From: Candidatus Acetothermia bacterium
Lineage (GTDB): Bacteria > Bipolaricaulota > Bipolaricaulia > RBG-16-55-9 > JANLFV01
NCBI GenBank assembly: GCA_024653345.1
Contig: JANLFV010000011.1
Location: 1 to 48,766 of the forward strand
DNA length: 48,766 nucleotides
Reading direction: 5' to 3'
Shown here: positions 15,197 through 23,099 of the stretch, one piece after another
Position numbering within the stretch: position 1 is the first letter of the stretch
Layout of the letters: each line of letters begins with the position of its first letter
Position numbers and translations under genes: made by a program
The notes under the pieces: model-generated
Databases searched by the model: none
Told to the model about the DNA's origin: nothing
What the model saw: only the letters and a program-made list of their open reading frames with translations

Positions 15197-16186
15197 ATCG
15201 CTGAGACCCTCATCGAGCTGAAGAACCTCAAGACCTACTTCTACACTGAGGACGGGGTCGTCCGGGCGGTCGACGGGGTGAGTTTCTCCATCGAGAAGCA
15301 GAAGACCCTCGGGGTCGTGGGTGAGTCCGGCTGCGGGAAGTCCGTGACCGGGCTCTCGATCCTCGCGCTCATCCCGATGCCGCCGGGGAAGATCGTCGCC
15401 GGCGAGATCCTCTACCACCGGAACGGGAATATGATCGACATCACCAAGCTCAACCCTAAGGGGAAGGAGATCCGCGCGATCCGGGGGAACGAGATCGCGA
15501 TGATCTTCCAGGAGCCGATGACGAGCCTGAACCCGGTCTACACCGTCGGGAACCAGATCATGGAGGCGATCATCCTCCACCAGAAGGTGAAGAAGCGGGA
15601 GGCCCGCGCGCGGGCGATCGAGATGCTCGCCGCGGTCGGGATCCCCTCCCCCGAGCAGCGGATCGACGAGTATCCTCACCAACTCTCCGGGGGGATGCGC
15701 CAGCGGGCGATGATCGCCATGGCCCTCTCCTGCAACCCCTCGCTGCTGATCGCCGATGAGCCGACCACGGCGCTCGATGTGACAATCCAGGCCCAGATCC
15801 TCGATCTCGTCCGTGGCTTGCAAGACCGCTACCGCATGGCGGTGATGTGGATCACCCACAACCTGGGGGTGGTCGCGGAGCTGGCGGATGACATGGTCGT
15901 GATGTATATGGGAAAAGTCGTGGAGCACTCCGATATCCGGCGGGTCTTCCACGAGCCGAAGCACCCCTACACTCAGGGGCTGATGCACTCGATCCCCTCG
16001 CTGGCCAAGCGGAAGGAGCGGCTCGAGCCGATCAAGGGCGTCGTCCCCGACCCCTACGATCTCCCGCCCGGCTGCCTCTTCGCCCCTCGCTGCCCCCATG
16101 TGATGGAGATCTGCGGGAAGGAGGAGCCGCCGTTCTTCACCGTCACGGAGGGCCACCGGGCCCAATGCTGGCTCTACGCGCCCTAG
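15197..16186 (+). CDS. oppD: Oligopeptide/dipeptide ABC transporter ATPase (OppD/DppD type), apparent ATC start
   Basis: The product carries Walker [10 protein letters not shown]-loop [13 protein letters not shown], signature [15 protein letters not shown], Walker [14 protein letters not shown] and the C-terminal oligo_HPY extension with its cysteine set ([19 protein letters not shown]). It binds and hydrolyses ATP to drive peptide uptake. The first conventional start (GTG 15278) would remove the first strand and leave only about 16 residues before Walker A. Homology-like sequence ([13 protein letters not shown]) begins upstream. The SD AGAGGAGG (15184-15191) sits 5 nt before ATC GCT GAG at 15197, the exact analogue of TTG GCT GAG in the next gene. 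I therefore place the start at ATC 15197 (329 residues); a sequencing change from ATG would look the same. No permease or binding-protein gene is in the window. Confidence 0.88.
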   Translation: MAETLIELKNLKTYFYTEDGVVRAVDGVSFSIEKQKTLGVVGESGCGKSVTGLSILALIPMPPGKIVAGEILYHRNGNMIDITKLNPKGKEIRAIRGNEIAMIFQEPMTSLNPVYTVGNQIMEAIILHQKVKKREARARAIEMLAAVGIPSPEQRIDEYPHQLSGGMRQRAMIAMALSCNPSLLIADEPTTALDVTIQAQILDLVRGLQDRYRMAVMWITHNLGVVAELADDMVVMYMGKVVEHSDIRRVFHEPKHPYTQGLMHSIPSLAKRKERLEPIKGVVPDPYDLPPGCLFAPRCPHVMEICGKEEPPFFTVTEGHRAQCWLYAP

Positions 16187-16201
16187 CGATGGAGGTTGAG
16201 A

Positions 16202-17218
16202 TTGGCTGAGGCAAACCTGCTCCTGGAGGTCAAGAACCTGCGGAAGTATTTCCCCGTCCGCCGAGGGGTCTTCCGCCGGACGGTCGGGCATGTGAAGGCC
16301 GTGGACGATGTGAGCTTCTACATTAAGGAGGGGGAGACCCTCGGGCTGGTCGGGGAGTCCGGCTGCGGGAAGACGACCTGCGGGCGGACGATCCTCCGCC
16401 TCATCGAGCCGACCGGCGGGCAGGTCCTCTTCCATAAGGACGGCCGGGCCACCGATGTGGCGAAGCTCCGCGGGCGACAGCTCAAAGAGCTCCGGCGGGA
16501 GATGCAGATCATCTTCCAGGACCCCTATTCCAGCCTCAACCCGCGCATGACGATCGGGGACATCGTCGGGGAGCCGCTGGTCGTGCACCATGTCGGGCGG
16601 GGGAGGGAGATCCGGGAGCGGGTCGCCGAGCTGCTCGAGGCCGTCGGACTCAACCCCCAATACATGAAGCGCTACCCCCACGAGTTCTCCGGGGGCCAGC
16701 GGCAGCGGATCGGGATCGCTCGAGCCCTGGCCCTCGAGCCGAAGCTGATCATCGCCGACGAGCCGGTCTCGGCCTTGGATGTCTCGATCCAGGCCCAGGT
16801 CCTCAACCTGCTCGAGGACCTGCAGAAGCAGTTCGGCCTCACTTATCTGTTCATCGCCCACGACCTCTCGGTCGTGAAGCACATCTCCGACCGCGTGGCC
16901 GTGATGTATCTGGGGAAGATCGTGGAGATGGCCTCGACCGACGACCTCTTCGCCGACCCGAAGCACCCCTACACCGAGGCGCTGATGTCCGCGGTCCCCG
17001 TCCCCGACCCCGACTTCCAGATGGAGCGGATCATCCTCCAGGGGGATGTCCCCAGCCCGGTCAATCCCCCTTCGGGCTGCTACTTCCACCCTCGGTGCTC
17101 TTATGCCAAGGAGATCTGCTCCCAGGCCGCGCCGGAGTTCCGCGACCTCGGGGGCGAGCACTTCGCCACCTGCCACTTCGCCGAGGCGCTCGAACTCCAC
17201 GGCCTCCGCGGCCAGTAG
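16202..17218 (+). CDS. oppF: Oligopeptide/dipeptide ABC transporter ATPase (OppF/DppF type)
   Basis: This 338-residue partner of the preceding ATPase has Walker [13 protein letters not shown]-loop [14 protein letters not shown], signature [15 protein letters not shown], Walker [15 protein letters not shown] and the C-terminal oligo_HPY block ([20 protein letters not shown]). OppD and OppF normally form the heterodimeric motor of one transporter. TTG 16202 is preferred, with GGAGG 6 nt upstream; an in-frame TTG at 16196 would overlap the SD. The gap from oppD is 15 nt, and rdgB follows after 11 nt, so secG-oppD-oppF-rdgB looks like one unit. The permeases must be encoded elsewhere. Confidence 0.92.
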   Translation: MAEANLLLEVKNLRKYFPVRRGVFRRTVGHVKAVDDVSFYIKEGETLGLVGESGCGKTTCGRTILRLIEPTGGQVLFHKDGRATDVAKLRGRQLKELRREMQIIFQDPYSSLNPRMTIGDIVGEPLVVHHVGRGREIRERVAELLEAVGLNPQYMKRYPHEFSGGQRQRIGIARALALEPKLIIADEPVSALDVSIQAQVLNLLEDLQKQFGLTYLFIAHDLSVVKHISDRVAVMYLGKIVEMASTDDLFADPKHPYTEALMSAVPVPDPDFQMERIILQGDVPSPVNPPSGCYFHPRCSYAKEICSQAAPEFRDLGGEHFATCHFAEALELHGLRGQ

Positions 17219-17229
17219 GGCCCAGCTCG

Positions 17230-17814
17230 ATGGAGCTCCTCCTGGGGACGAAGAACCCGGGGAAGATCGCGGAGATCAAGGAGATACTCCAGGCTCTCCC
17301 AGAGCTGAGGCTCCTCACCTGCGAGGAGATCCCCTTTTCGGAAGTGGCCGAGCGGGGCGGCTCTTTCGCGGAGAACGCCCGACTGAAGGCCCGCCGGATC
17401 TCACAGGAGACGGGGCTGCCGGTCTTGGCCGAGGACTCGGGACTGGAGGTCGAGGCCCTCGGCGGCCAGCCGGGGGTTCGCTCCGCGCGGTTCGCCAGCG
17501 AGCGGGCGAGCGATGAGGAGAACATCGCCAAGCTCCTCCGGCTCCTGGAAGGGGTGGCGAATCGGCGGGCGCGGTTCCGGACTGTGGCCGTCTTGCGCTT
17601 CCCCAACGGGCGGGAACTGACGGCTGAGGGCCAGCTCGAGGGCGAGATCACTGTGGCTCCCAGGGGGGAGTTCGGGTTCGGCTATGACCCGGTCTTCATC
17701 CCTCGGGGCTTCTCGCAGACCCTGGCCGAGCTGGGGCCCGAGGTCAAGAACAAGATCTCCCATCGCCGGCGGGCACTGGAGAGGGTGGTGGAGCTACTCC
17801 GCGAGGCTCAATAG
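17230..17814 (+). CDS. rdgB: XTP/dITP diphosphatase (HAM1/RdgB family)
   Basis: The 194-residue enzyme hydrolyses non-canonical purine triphosphates (dITP, XTP) to monophosphates, cleaning the nucleotide pool. Family motifs are all present: TKNPGK at residues 7-12, GGSFAENARLKA, AEDSGLEVEALGGQPGVRSA, GFGYDPVFIP and the closing KNKISHR. ATG 17230 gives the usual family length; the longer frame adds 45 residues of out-of-family sequence inside oppF. Its stop overlaps by 7 nt the stop of the convergent Uma2 gene. Confidence 0.95.
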   Translation: MELLLGTKNPGKIAEIKEILQALPELRLLTCEEIPFSEVAERGGSFAENARLKARRISQETGLPVLAEDSGLEVEALGGQPGVRSARFASERASDEENIAKLLRLLEGVANRRARFRTVAVLRFPNGRELTAEGQLEGEITVAPRGEFGFGYDPVFIPRGFSQTLAELGPEVKNKISHRRRALERVVELLREAQ

Positions 17815-18371
17815 CCGAGCAGGTCGGCCACGGCCAGTTCAAGCTCGGGTAAGGACTCGAGGGCGATCCGCTGGTTGCGACCGGCCCGGCGAACTTCACC
17901 ATATCCCTGAGCGGAGGGCCTTCGATAGACCTCGATGGCCTCTGCCTCGAGGTCTACCAGCCAGGCTTCCGGGATCCCGGCCCGGGCATAGAGGGGGATC
18001 TTGAGCTCCCGGTCGTAATCGGGAGAGGTTTCAGCCACTTCGATCACCAAGAGCACATCCTCCGGCCGAGGATACGTCGAGGCGTAGAAATCGGGCGCGG
18101 GCTTGAGCAAGGCCAAATCGGGCTGGGGCTCCGAGCGCTGGCTCAACCGGATAGGATTCTGAACGCTCACGATAGCCTGACCTCCCGCCCGATCCGAGAA
18201 GAGCCGGTTCAGCCGATTCACACAGGCTGCATGGCGGCTCCCTATCGGCGTCATCTCCACAATCTCCCCTTCGAGGAGCTCTACCCGATCATCTTCGGAG
18301 AGAATACCGGCCTGGGCCATCTTATGATACTGCTCTACGGTAAAGCAACGCCTAAGGAGCCGGACAGGCAC
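17808..18371 (-). CDS. Uma2 family endonuclease (DUF820)
   Basis: The 187-residue protein fits the Uma2/DUF820 family of PD-(D/E)XK-like proteins. An N-terminal segment DRVELLEGEIVEMTPIGS is followed by PQPDLALLKP (acidic core), VLLVIEVAETSPDYDRELK (E and K of the nuclease motif) and ARAGIPEAWLVDL. These proteins occur in many copies in cyanobacteria and Chloroflexota; their biological job is poorly known and may relate to selfish or defence elements. GTG 18371 has a strong SD, AGGAGGTG, 5 nt upstream, and its own promoter. Confidence 0.85.
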   Translation of the reverse strand: MPVRLLRRCFTVEQYHKMAQAGILSEDDRVELLEGEIVEMTPIGSRHAACVNRLNRLFSDRAGGQAIVSVQNPIRLSQRSEPQPDLALLKPAPDFYASTYPRPEDVLLVIEVAETSPDYDRELKIPLYARAGIPEAWLVDLEAEAIEVYRRPSAQGYGEVRRAGRNQRIALESLPELELAVADLLGY

Positions 18372-18418
18372 CCTTGCACCTCCTGCTTGGGCTCGAATGC
18401 CCTGATTCAGGCCTTTCC

Positions 18419-18448
18419 ATGATAGTGTCGAGGCCCTCAGCTCGTCAA
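18419..18448 (-). promoter_or_regulatory. Promoter of the Uma2 gene
   Basis: Minus strand: TTGACG (18448-18443), 18-nt spacer, TATCAT (18424-18419). It lies in the gap between the dnaJ stop and the Uma2 start. Confidence 0.55.
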
Positions 18449-18468
18449 ATAGGCGAGCCTTCGCCTCT

Positions 18469-19572
18469 CTAGAGCGTTCGATCTAGTTCTTCTAGCAGCC
18501 GGCGCTGCTCCCGAGTGAGGGAGGTGGGGAGAGAGACCTTCACCTGGACGAACTGGTCCCCCCGCCCGGAGCCGCGCAGGTGGGGGATCCCTTTCCCCCT
18601 AAGCCGGAAGACCGTCCCCGGCTGGGTCCCCGGGGGGATCTTGATCTCCTCCTCTCCGTCGAGGGTCGGGACCTTGAGGGTGGCCCCGAGGATCGCCTCG
18701 GTGAACTTGAGCGGGACCTCGCAGTAGATGTCGTCTCCCTTCCGCGTGAAGGTGTCGTGGGGCTTGACCTCGACGATGATGTAGAGGTCCCCCGGCGGGC
18801 CGCCACCGGTCCCGCTGTTCCCCTCCCCGGCCAGCCTCAGCCGCGAGCCGGTATCGACCCCTGCGGGGATGGTGATGGAGATCTTGCTCTCCTCCTTCAC
18901 CCGGCCCCGGCCGTGGCACCTAGTGCAGGGCTCGGGGATGATCTCGCCCGTCCCGCCGCAGCGCTCGCAGCTCCGGACATTGACGAAGCTGCCGAGCATC
19001 GACTGGTAGCGATACTCGACCTGGCCCGTGCCCTTGCAGGCCGGGCAGGTCTGGACGCGCGAGCCGGGCTCGAGTCCCTGGCCGGCGCACCGCTCGCAGG
19101 CCACATACCGAGGGACGGTGACGCGGAGCTTGGTCCCCGAGGCCACATCTTCCAGGGTGAGCTGGAGGCGATACTCGAGGTCCTCGCCCCGCTGGGCCCG
19201 GCTCTTCCGGCGGGCGCGGGTCCGGCTCGTCCGGAGCCCCTCGCCGAAGAACATGTCGAAGATCTCGTCGAACGCGCTCCGGCCGAAGCCGAACTCCTCC
19301 CAGGCCTCTCGTGCGCGGTGGAAGTCGGCCGCCCCGAAGTCGAACATCTGCTCCGGCCCCGCATGGCCGAAGCGGTCATACTGCGCCCGCTTCGCCGGGT
19401 CGGAGAGGACCTCGTAGGCCTCGGTGACCTCCTTGAACCGCTCCGCGCTCCCCCCGTCCTTGTTCAGGTCGGGGTGGTATTGCTTCGCCAGCCGGCGATA
19501 GGCCTTCTTGATCTCGTCCGGCGTGGCATCGCGGGAGATGCCTAGGACTTCGTAGTAGTCGCGTTTAGCCAT
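18469..19572 (-). CDS. dnaJ: Chaperone DnaJ
   Basis: The 367-residue type I DnaJ has an N-terminal J domain with HPD at residues 33-35, which stimulates DnaK ATPase. A Phe/Gly-containing linker (about 65-112) is shorter in Gly than usual. The zinc domain has four CxxCxGxG motifs (159-166, 176-183, 202-209, 216-223). C-terminal substrate-binding domains end with the acidic-hydrophobic tail [14 protein letters not shown]. It is the last gene of hrcA-grpE-dnaK-dnaJ, 35 nt after dnaK, with a weak SD. Expression should follow the CIRCE/HrcA control of the operon. Confidence 0.97.
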   Translation of the reverse strand: MAKRDYYEVLGISRDATPDEIKKAYRRLAKQYHPDLNKDGGSAERFKEVTEAYEVLSDPAKRAQYDRFGHAGPEQMFDFGAADFHRAREAWEEFGFGRSAFDEIFDMFFGEGLRTSRTRARRKSRAQRGEDLEYRLQLTLEDVASGTKLRVTVPRYVACERCAGQGLEPGSRVQTCPACKGTGQVEYRYQSMLGSFVNVRSCERCGGTGEIIPEPCTRCHGRGRVKEESKISITIPAGVDTGSRLRLAGEGNSGTGGGPPGDLYIIVEVKPHDTFTRKGDDIYCEVPLKFTEAILGATLKVPTLDGEEEIKIPPGTQPGTVFRLRGKGIPHLRGSGRGDQFVQVKVSLPTSLTREQRRLLEELDRTL

Positions 19573-19607
19573 CTCATCGTCATGGCTCCGGGGCCTGGGC
19601 GGTCAAG

Positions 19608-21470
19608 CTAGTTGTCGTCCTTCTTCTCATACTCCGCGTCGATGTAGTCGCCCTTCCCCGGCTCGCGATCGTTCCCGCCCGGCTCGGCCGAGCCCGAGCC
19701 GCCCGGCTGAGCTTGGGCCTGCTGGTAGACCTGCTGGGCCAGCTCGAACGAGGCCTGGCGGAGCTCCTCAATCCCCCGGCGGAGCTCGGCGGGATCGGCG
19801 TCCCGGGAGAGGCTATCCTTGAGGTTTTTCAAGGACCTCTCGATCTCGGCCCGCTTGGCCGAGGGGACCTTCTCGCCCAGCTCGCGGAGGCTCTTCTCCA
19901 CGGAGTAGACGAGCTGATCGGCCTGGTTCCGCACCTCGACCTTCTCCAGCCGCTTGCGATCCTCCTCGGCATACTGCTCGGCCTCGCGGCGCATCCGCTC
20001 GACCTCCTGCTCACTGAGCCGGGAGGAGTCCTTGATCACGATCCCGGCCTCCTTCCCCGTAGCCTTGTCCTTGGCCTTGACGGAGAGGATCCCGTTCACA
20101 TCGATGGAGAAGGTCACATCGATCTGGGGGACGCCTCTTGGGGCGGGCGGGATCCCGGTGAGCTGGAACCGGCCGAGGCTCTTGTTGTCCGCGGCCATCT
20201 TCCGCTCGCCCTGGACGATGTGGATGTCGACCGCGGTCTGGCCGTCCTCGGCCGTGGTGAAGGTCTTCGTCTTCTCCACGGGGATGGTCGTGTTCCGCTC
20301 GATCAGCGGCGTGGCCACCCCGCCGAGGGTCTCGATGGAGAGCGTGAGCGGGGTGACATCGAGGAGGACGATCTCGTCGATCTCCCCGGCCAGGACCCCG
20401 CCCTGGATCGCCGCGCCGAGGGCCACGACCTCGTCGGGGTTGATCTCCTTGTTGATCTTGGCCTTCCCGAAGAGCCCCTCGACCAGTTCCTGGACCTTGG
20501 GGATTCGGGTCGAGCCGCCGACGAGCACCACCTGGTCGATGTCCTTGGGGCTCATCTTCGCGGCCGCGAGGGCGTTCTCCGCGATCTGGATCGTCCGCTG
20601 GAGGAGATCGTCGATCATCGCCTCGAACCTCGCCCGCGTCAGGGCCATCTGGAGGTGCTTCGGCCCGCGGGCATCGGCGGTGATGTAGGGGAGATTGATC
20701 TCCGTCTCCCGCTTGGTGGAGAGCTCCTTCTTCGCCATCTCCGCGGCGTCCCGGAGCCGCTGCATCGCGCTCAGGTCGTGCGAGAGATCGATTCCCGTCT
20801 CCTTCTTGAACTCCGCGATCAGCCAGTCCATGATCCGCCGGTCGAAGTCGTCACCCCCGAGCTGGGTGTCCCCGTCGGTGGCCACGACCTCGAAGACCCC
20901 CTCCCCGATCGAGAGGATCGAGACATCGAAGGTCCCGCCCCCGAGGTCGTAGACGAGGATCGTCTGATCGCCCTCCTTGTCGAGGCCGTAGGCGAGCGAG
21001 GCGGCCGTCGGCTCGTTGATGATCCGCTCGACCTGGAAGCCGGCGATCCTGCCGGCGTCCTTGGTCGCCTGGCGCTGGCTGTCGTTGAAGTAGGCCGGGA
21101 CGGTGATCACGGCCTTGTTGATCTTCCCCCCCAGCCGCTCCTCCGCGTCCTTCTTCAGCTTCTGGAGGATGAACGCCGAGATCTCCTCGGGGGTGTATTC
21201 CTTTACCTGGCCGTTCAGCTTGATTCTCACCCGGTGGCTCGTCCCCATCTTCCGCTTGATGGAGTAGACGGTCCGCTCGGGGTTAGTGATCGCTTGTCTG
21301 CGGGCGATCGTCCCGACCAGCCGCTCCCCGTCCTCGGTGAAGGCCACGACCGACGGGGTGATCCTTTCCCCTTCGGCGTTCACGATGATCTCCGGCTTGC
21401 CGCCCTCGAGGACGGCGATCGCCGAGAAGGTCGTCCCTAGGTCTATCCCTACAATCCGCTCCTTAGCCAT
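19608..21470 (-). CDS. dnaK: Chaperone DnaK (Hsp70)
   Basis: The 620-residue Hsp70 begins [19 protein letters not shown] (phosphate 1 loop). It carries [20 protein letters not shown], the second phosphate loop [14 protein letters not shown] and [13 protein letters not shown], then the substrate-binding domain ([16 protein letters not shown]) and a helical lid. The end is a Gln/Ala/Gly-rich linker and an acidic tail ([10 protein letters not shown]). It folds client proteins in an ATP cycle with DnaJ and GrpE. The ATG overlaps the grpE stop (ATGGCTAA), with the SD AAGGAGGAG inside grpE, so translation is coupled. Confidence 0.98.
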   Translation of the reverse strand: MAKERIVGIDLGTTFSAIAVLEGGKPEIIVNAEGERITPSVVAFTEDGERLVGTIARRQAITNPERTVYSIKRKMGTSHRVRIKLNGQVKEYTPEEISAFILQKLKKDAEERLGGKINKAVITVPAYFNDSQRQATKDAGRIAGFQVERIINEPTAASLAYGLDKEGDQTILVYDLGGGTFDVSILSIGEGVFEVVATDGDTQLGGDDFDRRIMDWLIAEFKKETGIDLSHDLSAMQRLRDAAEMAKKELSTKRETEINLPYITADARGPKHLQMALTRARFEAMIDDLLQRTIQIAENALAAAKMSPKDIDQVVLVGGSTRIPKVQELVEGLFGKAKINKEINPDEVVALGAAIQGGVLAGEIDEIVLLDVTPLTLSIETLGGVATPLIERNTTIPVEKTKTFTTAEDGQTAVDIHIVQGERKMAADNKSLGRFQLTGIPPAPRGVPQIDVTFSIDVNGILSVKAKDKATGKEAGIVIKDSSRLSEQEVERMRREAEQYAEEDRKRLEKVEVRNQADQLVYSVEKSLRELGEKVPSAKRAEIERSLKNLKDSLSRDADPAELRRGIEELRQASFELAQQVYQQAQAQPGGSGSAEPGGNDREPGKGDYIDAEYEKKDDN

Positions 21471-21993
21471 GTTGCTCCTCCTTCATCTTCGGCTTGCTCA
21501 CCTTGACCCGGCTGGGGCGGAGGACCCGGCCCCAGCGGAGATAGCCACGCTCGAACTCCTCAAGGATGGTGTTCGGCTCATGGTCGCTCTCCACGACGAA
21601 GAGCGCCTCGTGGAAGGCCGGGTCGAACGGCCTTCCCAGGGCCTCGATCGGCTCGACGCCCTCCTTCTCCAGGAGAGCCCGGAACTGGGCGAAGACCTGC
21701 TCCAGCCCCTCGATGAATGAATCCTTGTCATTGTTCCGGTTGAAGCTCCTGAAGGCCCGCTCGAGGTTGTCGTAGACCGGGATGAACTTGAGGATCACCC
21801 GGTCCTCGACGAGCCGCTCGAACTCCGCCCGCTCGCGGGCTACCCGCTTCTTGTAGTTCTCGAAGTCGGCCTGGAGGTGCTTGAGCCGGTCGATGTATTC
21901 CTCGACCCGAGGCCGCGCCTCCCCCTCGGGCGGGGCCGAGGGCTGCTCTTCTACCCTGGACTCCACACTCTCTTTCCCTTCCATCTCTTTCAA
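21463..21993 (-). CDS. grpE: Nucleotide exchange factor GrpE
   Basis: The 176-residue protein has an acidic disordered N-terminus, a long coiled coil ([20 protein letters not shown]) and the beta-wing head with the family signature around [20 protein letters not shown]. It releases ADP from DnaK. TTG 21993 is preferred: the SD AAGGAGG sits 7 nt upstream in the end of hrcA, and the TTG overlaps the hrcA stop (TTGA). An ATG nine bases further in (21984) has no good SD. Confidence 0.95.
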   Translation of the reverse strand: MKEMEGKESVESRVEEQPSAPPEGEARPRVEEYIDRLKHLQADFENYKKRVARERAEFERLVEDRVILKFIPVYDNLERAFRSFNRNNDKDSFIEGLEQVFAQFRALLEKEGVEPIEALGRPFDPAFHEALFVVESDHEPNTILEEFERGYLRWGRVLRPSRVKVSKPKMKEEQHG

Positions 21994-23018
21994 TTGTCTA
22001 CCTCCTTCCGTTCAGCGGAGGAGAGGATCGCCCGGAGCCGGTTCCCCACATAGAGGGTGGTGGAGAAGGCCTTGGAGTAGTCCATCCGGAGCGGCCCGAG
22101 GCCGCCGAGGACCCCGTAGCCGTAGCCCATGGTGATGACGCTCCAGCCCTGCAGCTCGGGGAGAGGATTCTCGCGCCCGATGAGGACCCTCACCTCGCCC
22201 TCGCGGGCCACCTCGGAGAGGAACTGGGCGAACCGCCGCTCGTCGCTCAAGAGCTTGATCACCCCCAGCCGATCGCCCTGGTCCCGGCCCTCGAGGACCG
22301 ATTCGAGCAGGCTGAGTATCCCCTCGATGTAGAGCCGCTGGCGGCTCTCCCGCGCCAGCACCTCGCCCAGGATCGCCAGCGAGTTCCGGAGCGCCGGCTC
22401 GATCCAGCCCTCCTCCTCCAGCTCGAAGAACTGGCGGATCTCCTTCAGGGGCTTGCCCCTGAGCCGCTCGTTGAGGAGCGCGCTGATCTCCGCCAGCTCG
22501 GCCGGGGTGAACTGGGCCTCGAGCACCTGGCTCTCCACCAGCCCCAGGTTGGAGACCAGCACCACCAGGAGCTGCCGCGGGCCGAGCGGCGTGAGGGTGA
22601 TCTGCTCCAGCTCGGTCTCCTCCAGCCGGGGCGAGAGGACGAACCCCACGAGGCCCGTGACATTCGCCAGCAAGAAGGCGGTCTTCCGCAGGAGCCGCTC
22701 CAGCTCCTGCCGGGGGAAACGGTAATACTCGATGAGGGCGTGCTGATCGTGGAGGCGGGCCTCCTTGGCCAGGTCGGACAGGTCGAGGAGCCAGTCGACG
22801 AAGAAGCGGTAGCCCTTCTCCGTGGGGACCCGCCCGGCGGAGCAGTAGGGCTTGGCGATGTAGCCCTGCTCCTCGAGGTAGCGCATATCGTTCCGGATCG
22901 TGGCCGAGCTGACGCCGAGGCCATACTCCTCCAGCAGGGTCCGGGAGCTGACCGGCTCGCCGCTCTTGATGTAGCGGCTCACGATCTGCTTCAGAACGAG
23001 CCTCTTCCGCTGATCCAT
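21990..23018 (-). CDS. hrcA: Heat-inducible transcription repressor HrcA
   Basis: The 342-residue repressor has an N-terminal winged helix (GVSSATIRNDMRYLEEQGYI, then GRVPTEKGYRFFVD) and a GAF-like central and C-terminal part ending in the conserved block MGYGYGVLGGLGPLRMDY. HrcA binds CIRCE elements and represses its own operon until heat stress withdraws GroEL support. ATG 23018 lies 4 nt beyond the CIRCE element. Its neighbours grpE, dnaK and dnaJ form the classical operon. Confidence 0.96.
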   Translation of the reverse strand: MDQRKRLVLKQIVSRYIKSGEPVSSRTLLEEYGLGVSSATIRNDMRYLEEQGYIAKPYCSAGRVPTEKGYRFFVDWLLDLSDLAKEARLHDQHALIEYYRFPRQELERLLRKTAFLLANVTGLVGFVLSPRLEETELEQITLTPLGPRQLLVVLVSNLGLVESQVLEAQFTPAELAEISALLNERLRGKPLKEIRQFFELEEEGWIEPALRNSLAILGEVLARESRQRLYIEGILSLLESVLEGRDQGDRLGVIKLLSDERRFAQFLSEVAREGEVRVLIGRENPLPELQGWSVITMGYGYGVLGGLGPLRMDYSKAFSTTLYVGNRLRAILSSAERKEVDN

Positions 23019-23022
23019 CTCT

Positions 23023-23049
23023 TTAGCATTCGCTCCAGTTGACTGCTAA
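23023..23049 (-). promoter_or_regulatory. CIRCE operator for HrcA
   Basis: Plus strand: TTAGCATTC-N9-GACTGCTAA. Each arm differs from the CIRCE consensus (TTAGCACTC-N9-GAGTGCTAA) at one position. It covers the predicted transcript start and ends 4 nt before the hrcA ATG. Confidence 0.92.
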
Positions 23050-23052
23050 GAC

Positions 23053-23081
23053 ATGATACCGACGGCGGTGGGGGCTGTCAA
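23053..23081 (-). promoter_or_regulatory. Promoter of the hrcA-grpE-dnaK-dnaJ operon
   Basis: Minus strand: perfect TTGACA (23081-23076), 17-nt spacer, TATCAT (23058-23053). The start would fall near 23046, inside CIRCE. It lies in the 81-nt gap after the secA stop. Confidence 0.8.
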
Positions 23082-23099
23082 GGGAAGGGGGGATGGGGC

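Noticed and set aside
15182-17200. 672-residue minus-strand frame opposite the two ABC ATPase genes
   Set aside because: Composition (His/Asp/Leu/Gly-rich) is the mirror of the OppD/OppF codons, and no family is visible.
19713-21440. 575-residue plus-strand frame opposite dnaK
   Set aside because: Antisense to a fully conserved DnaK; no independent support.
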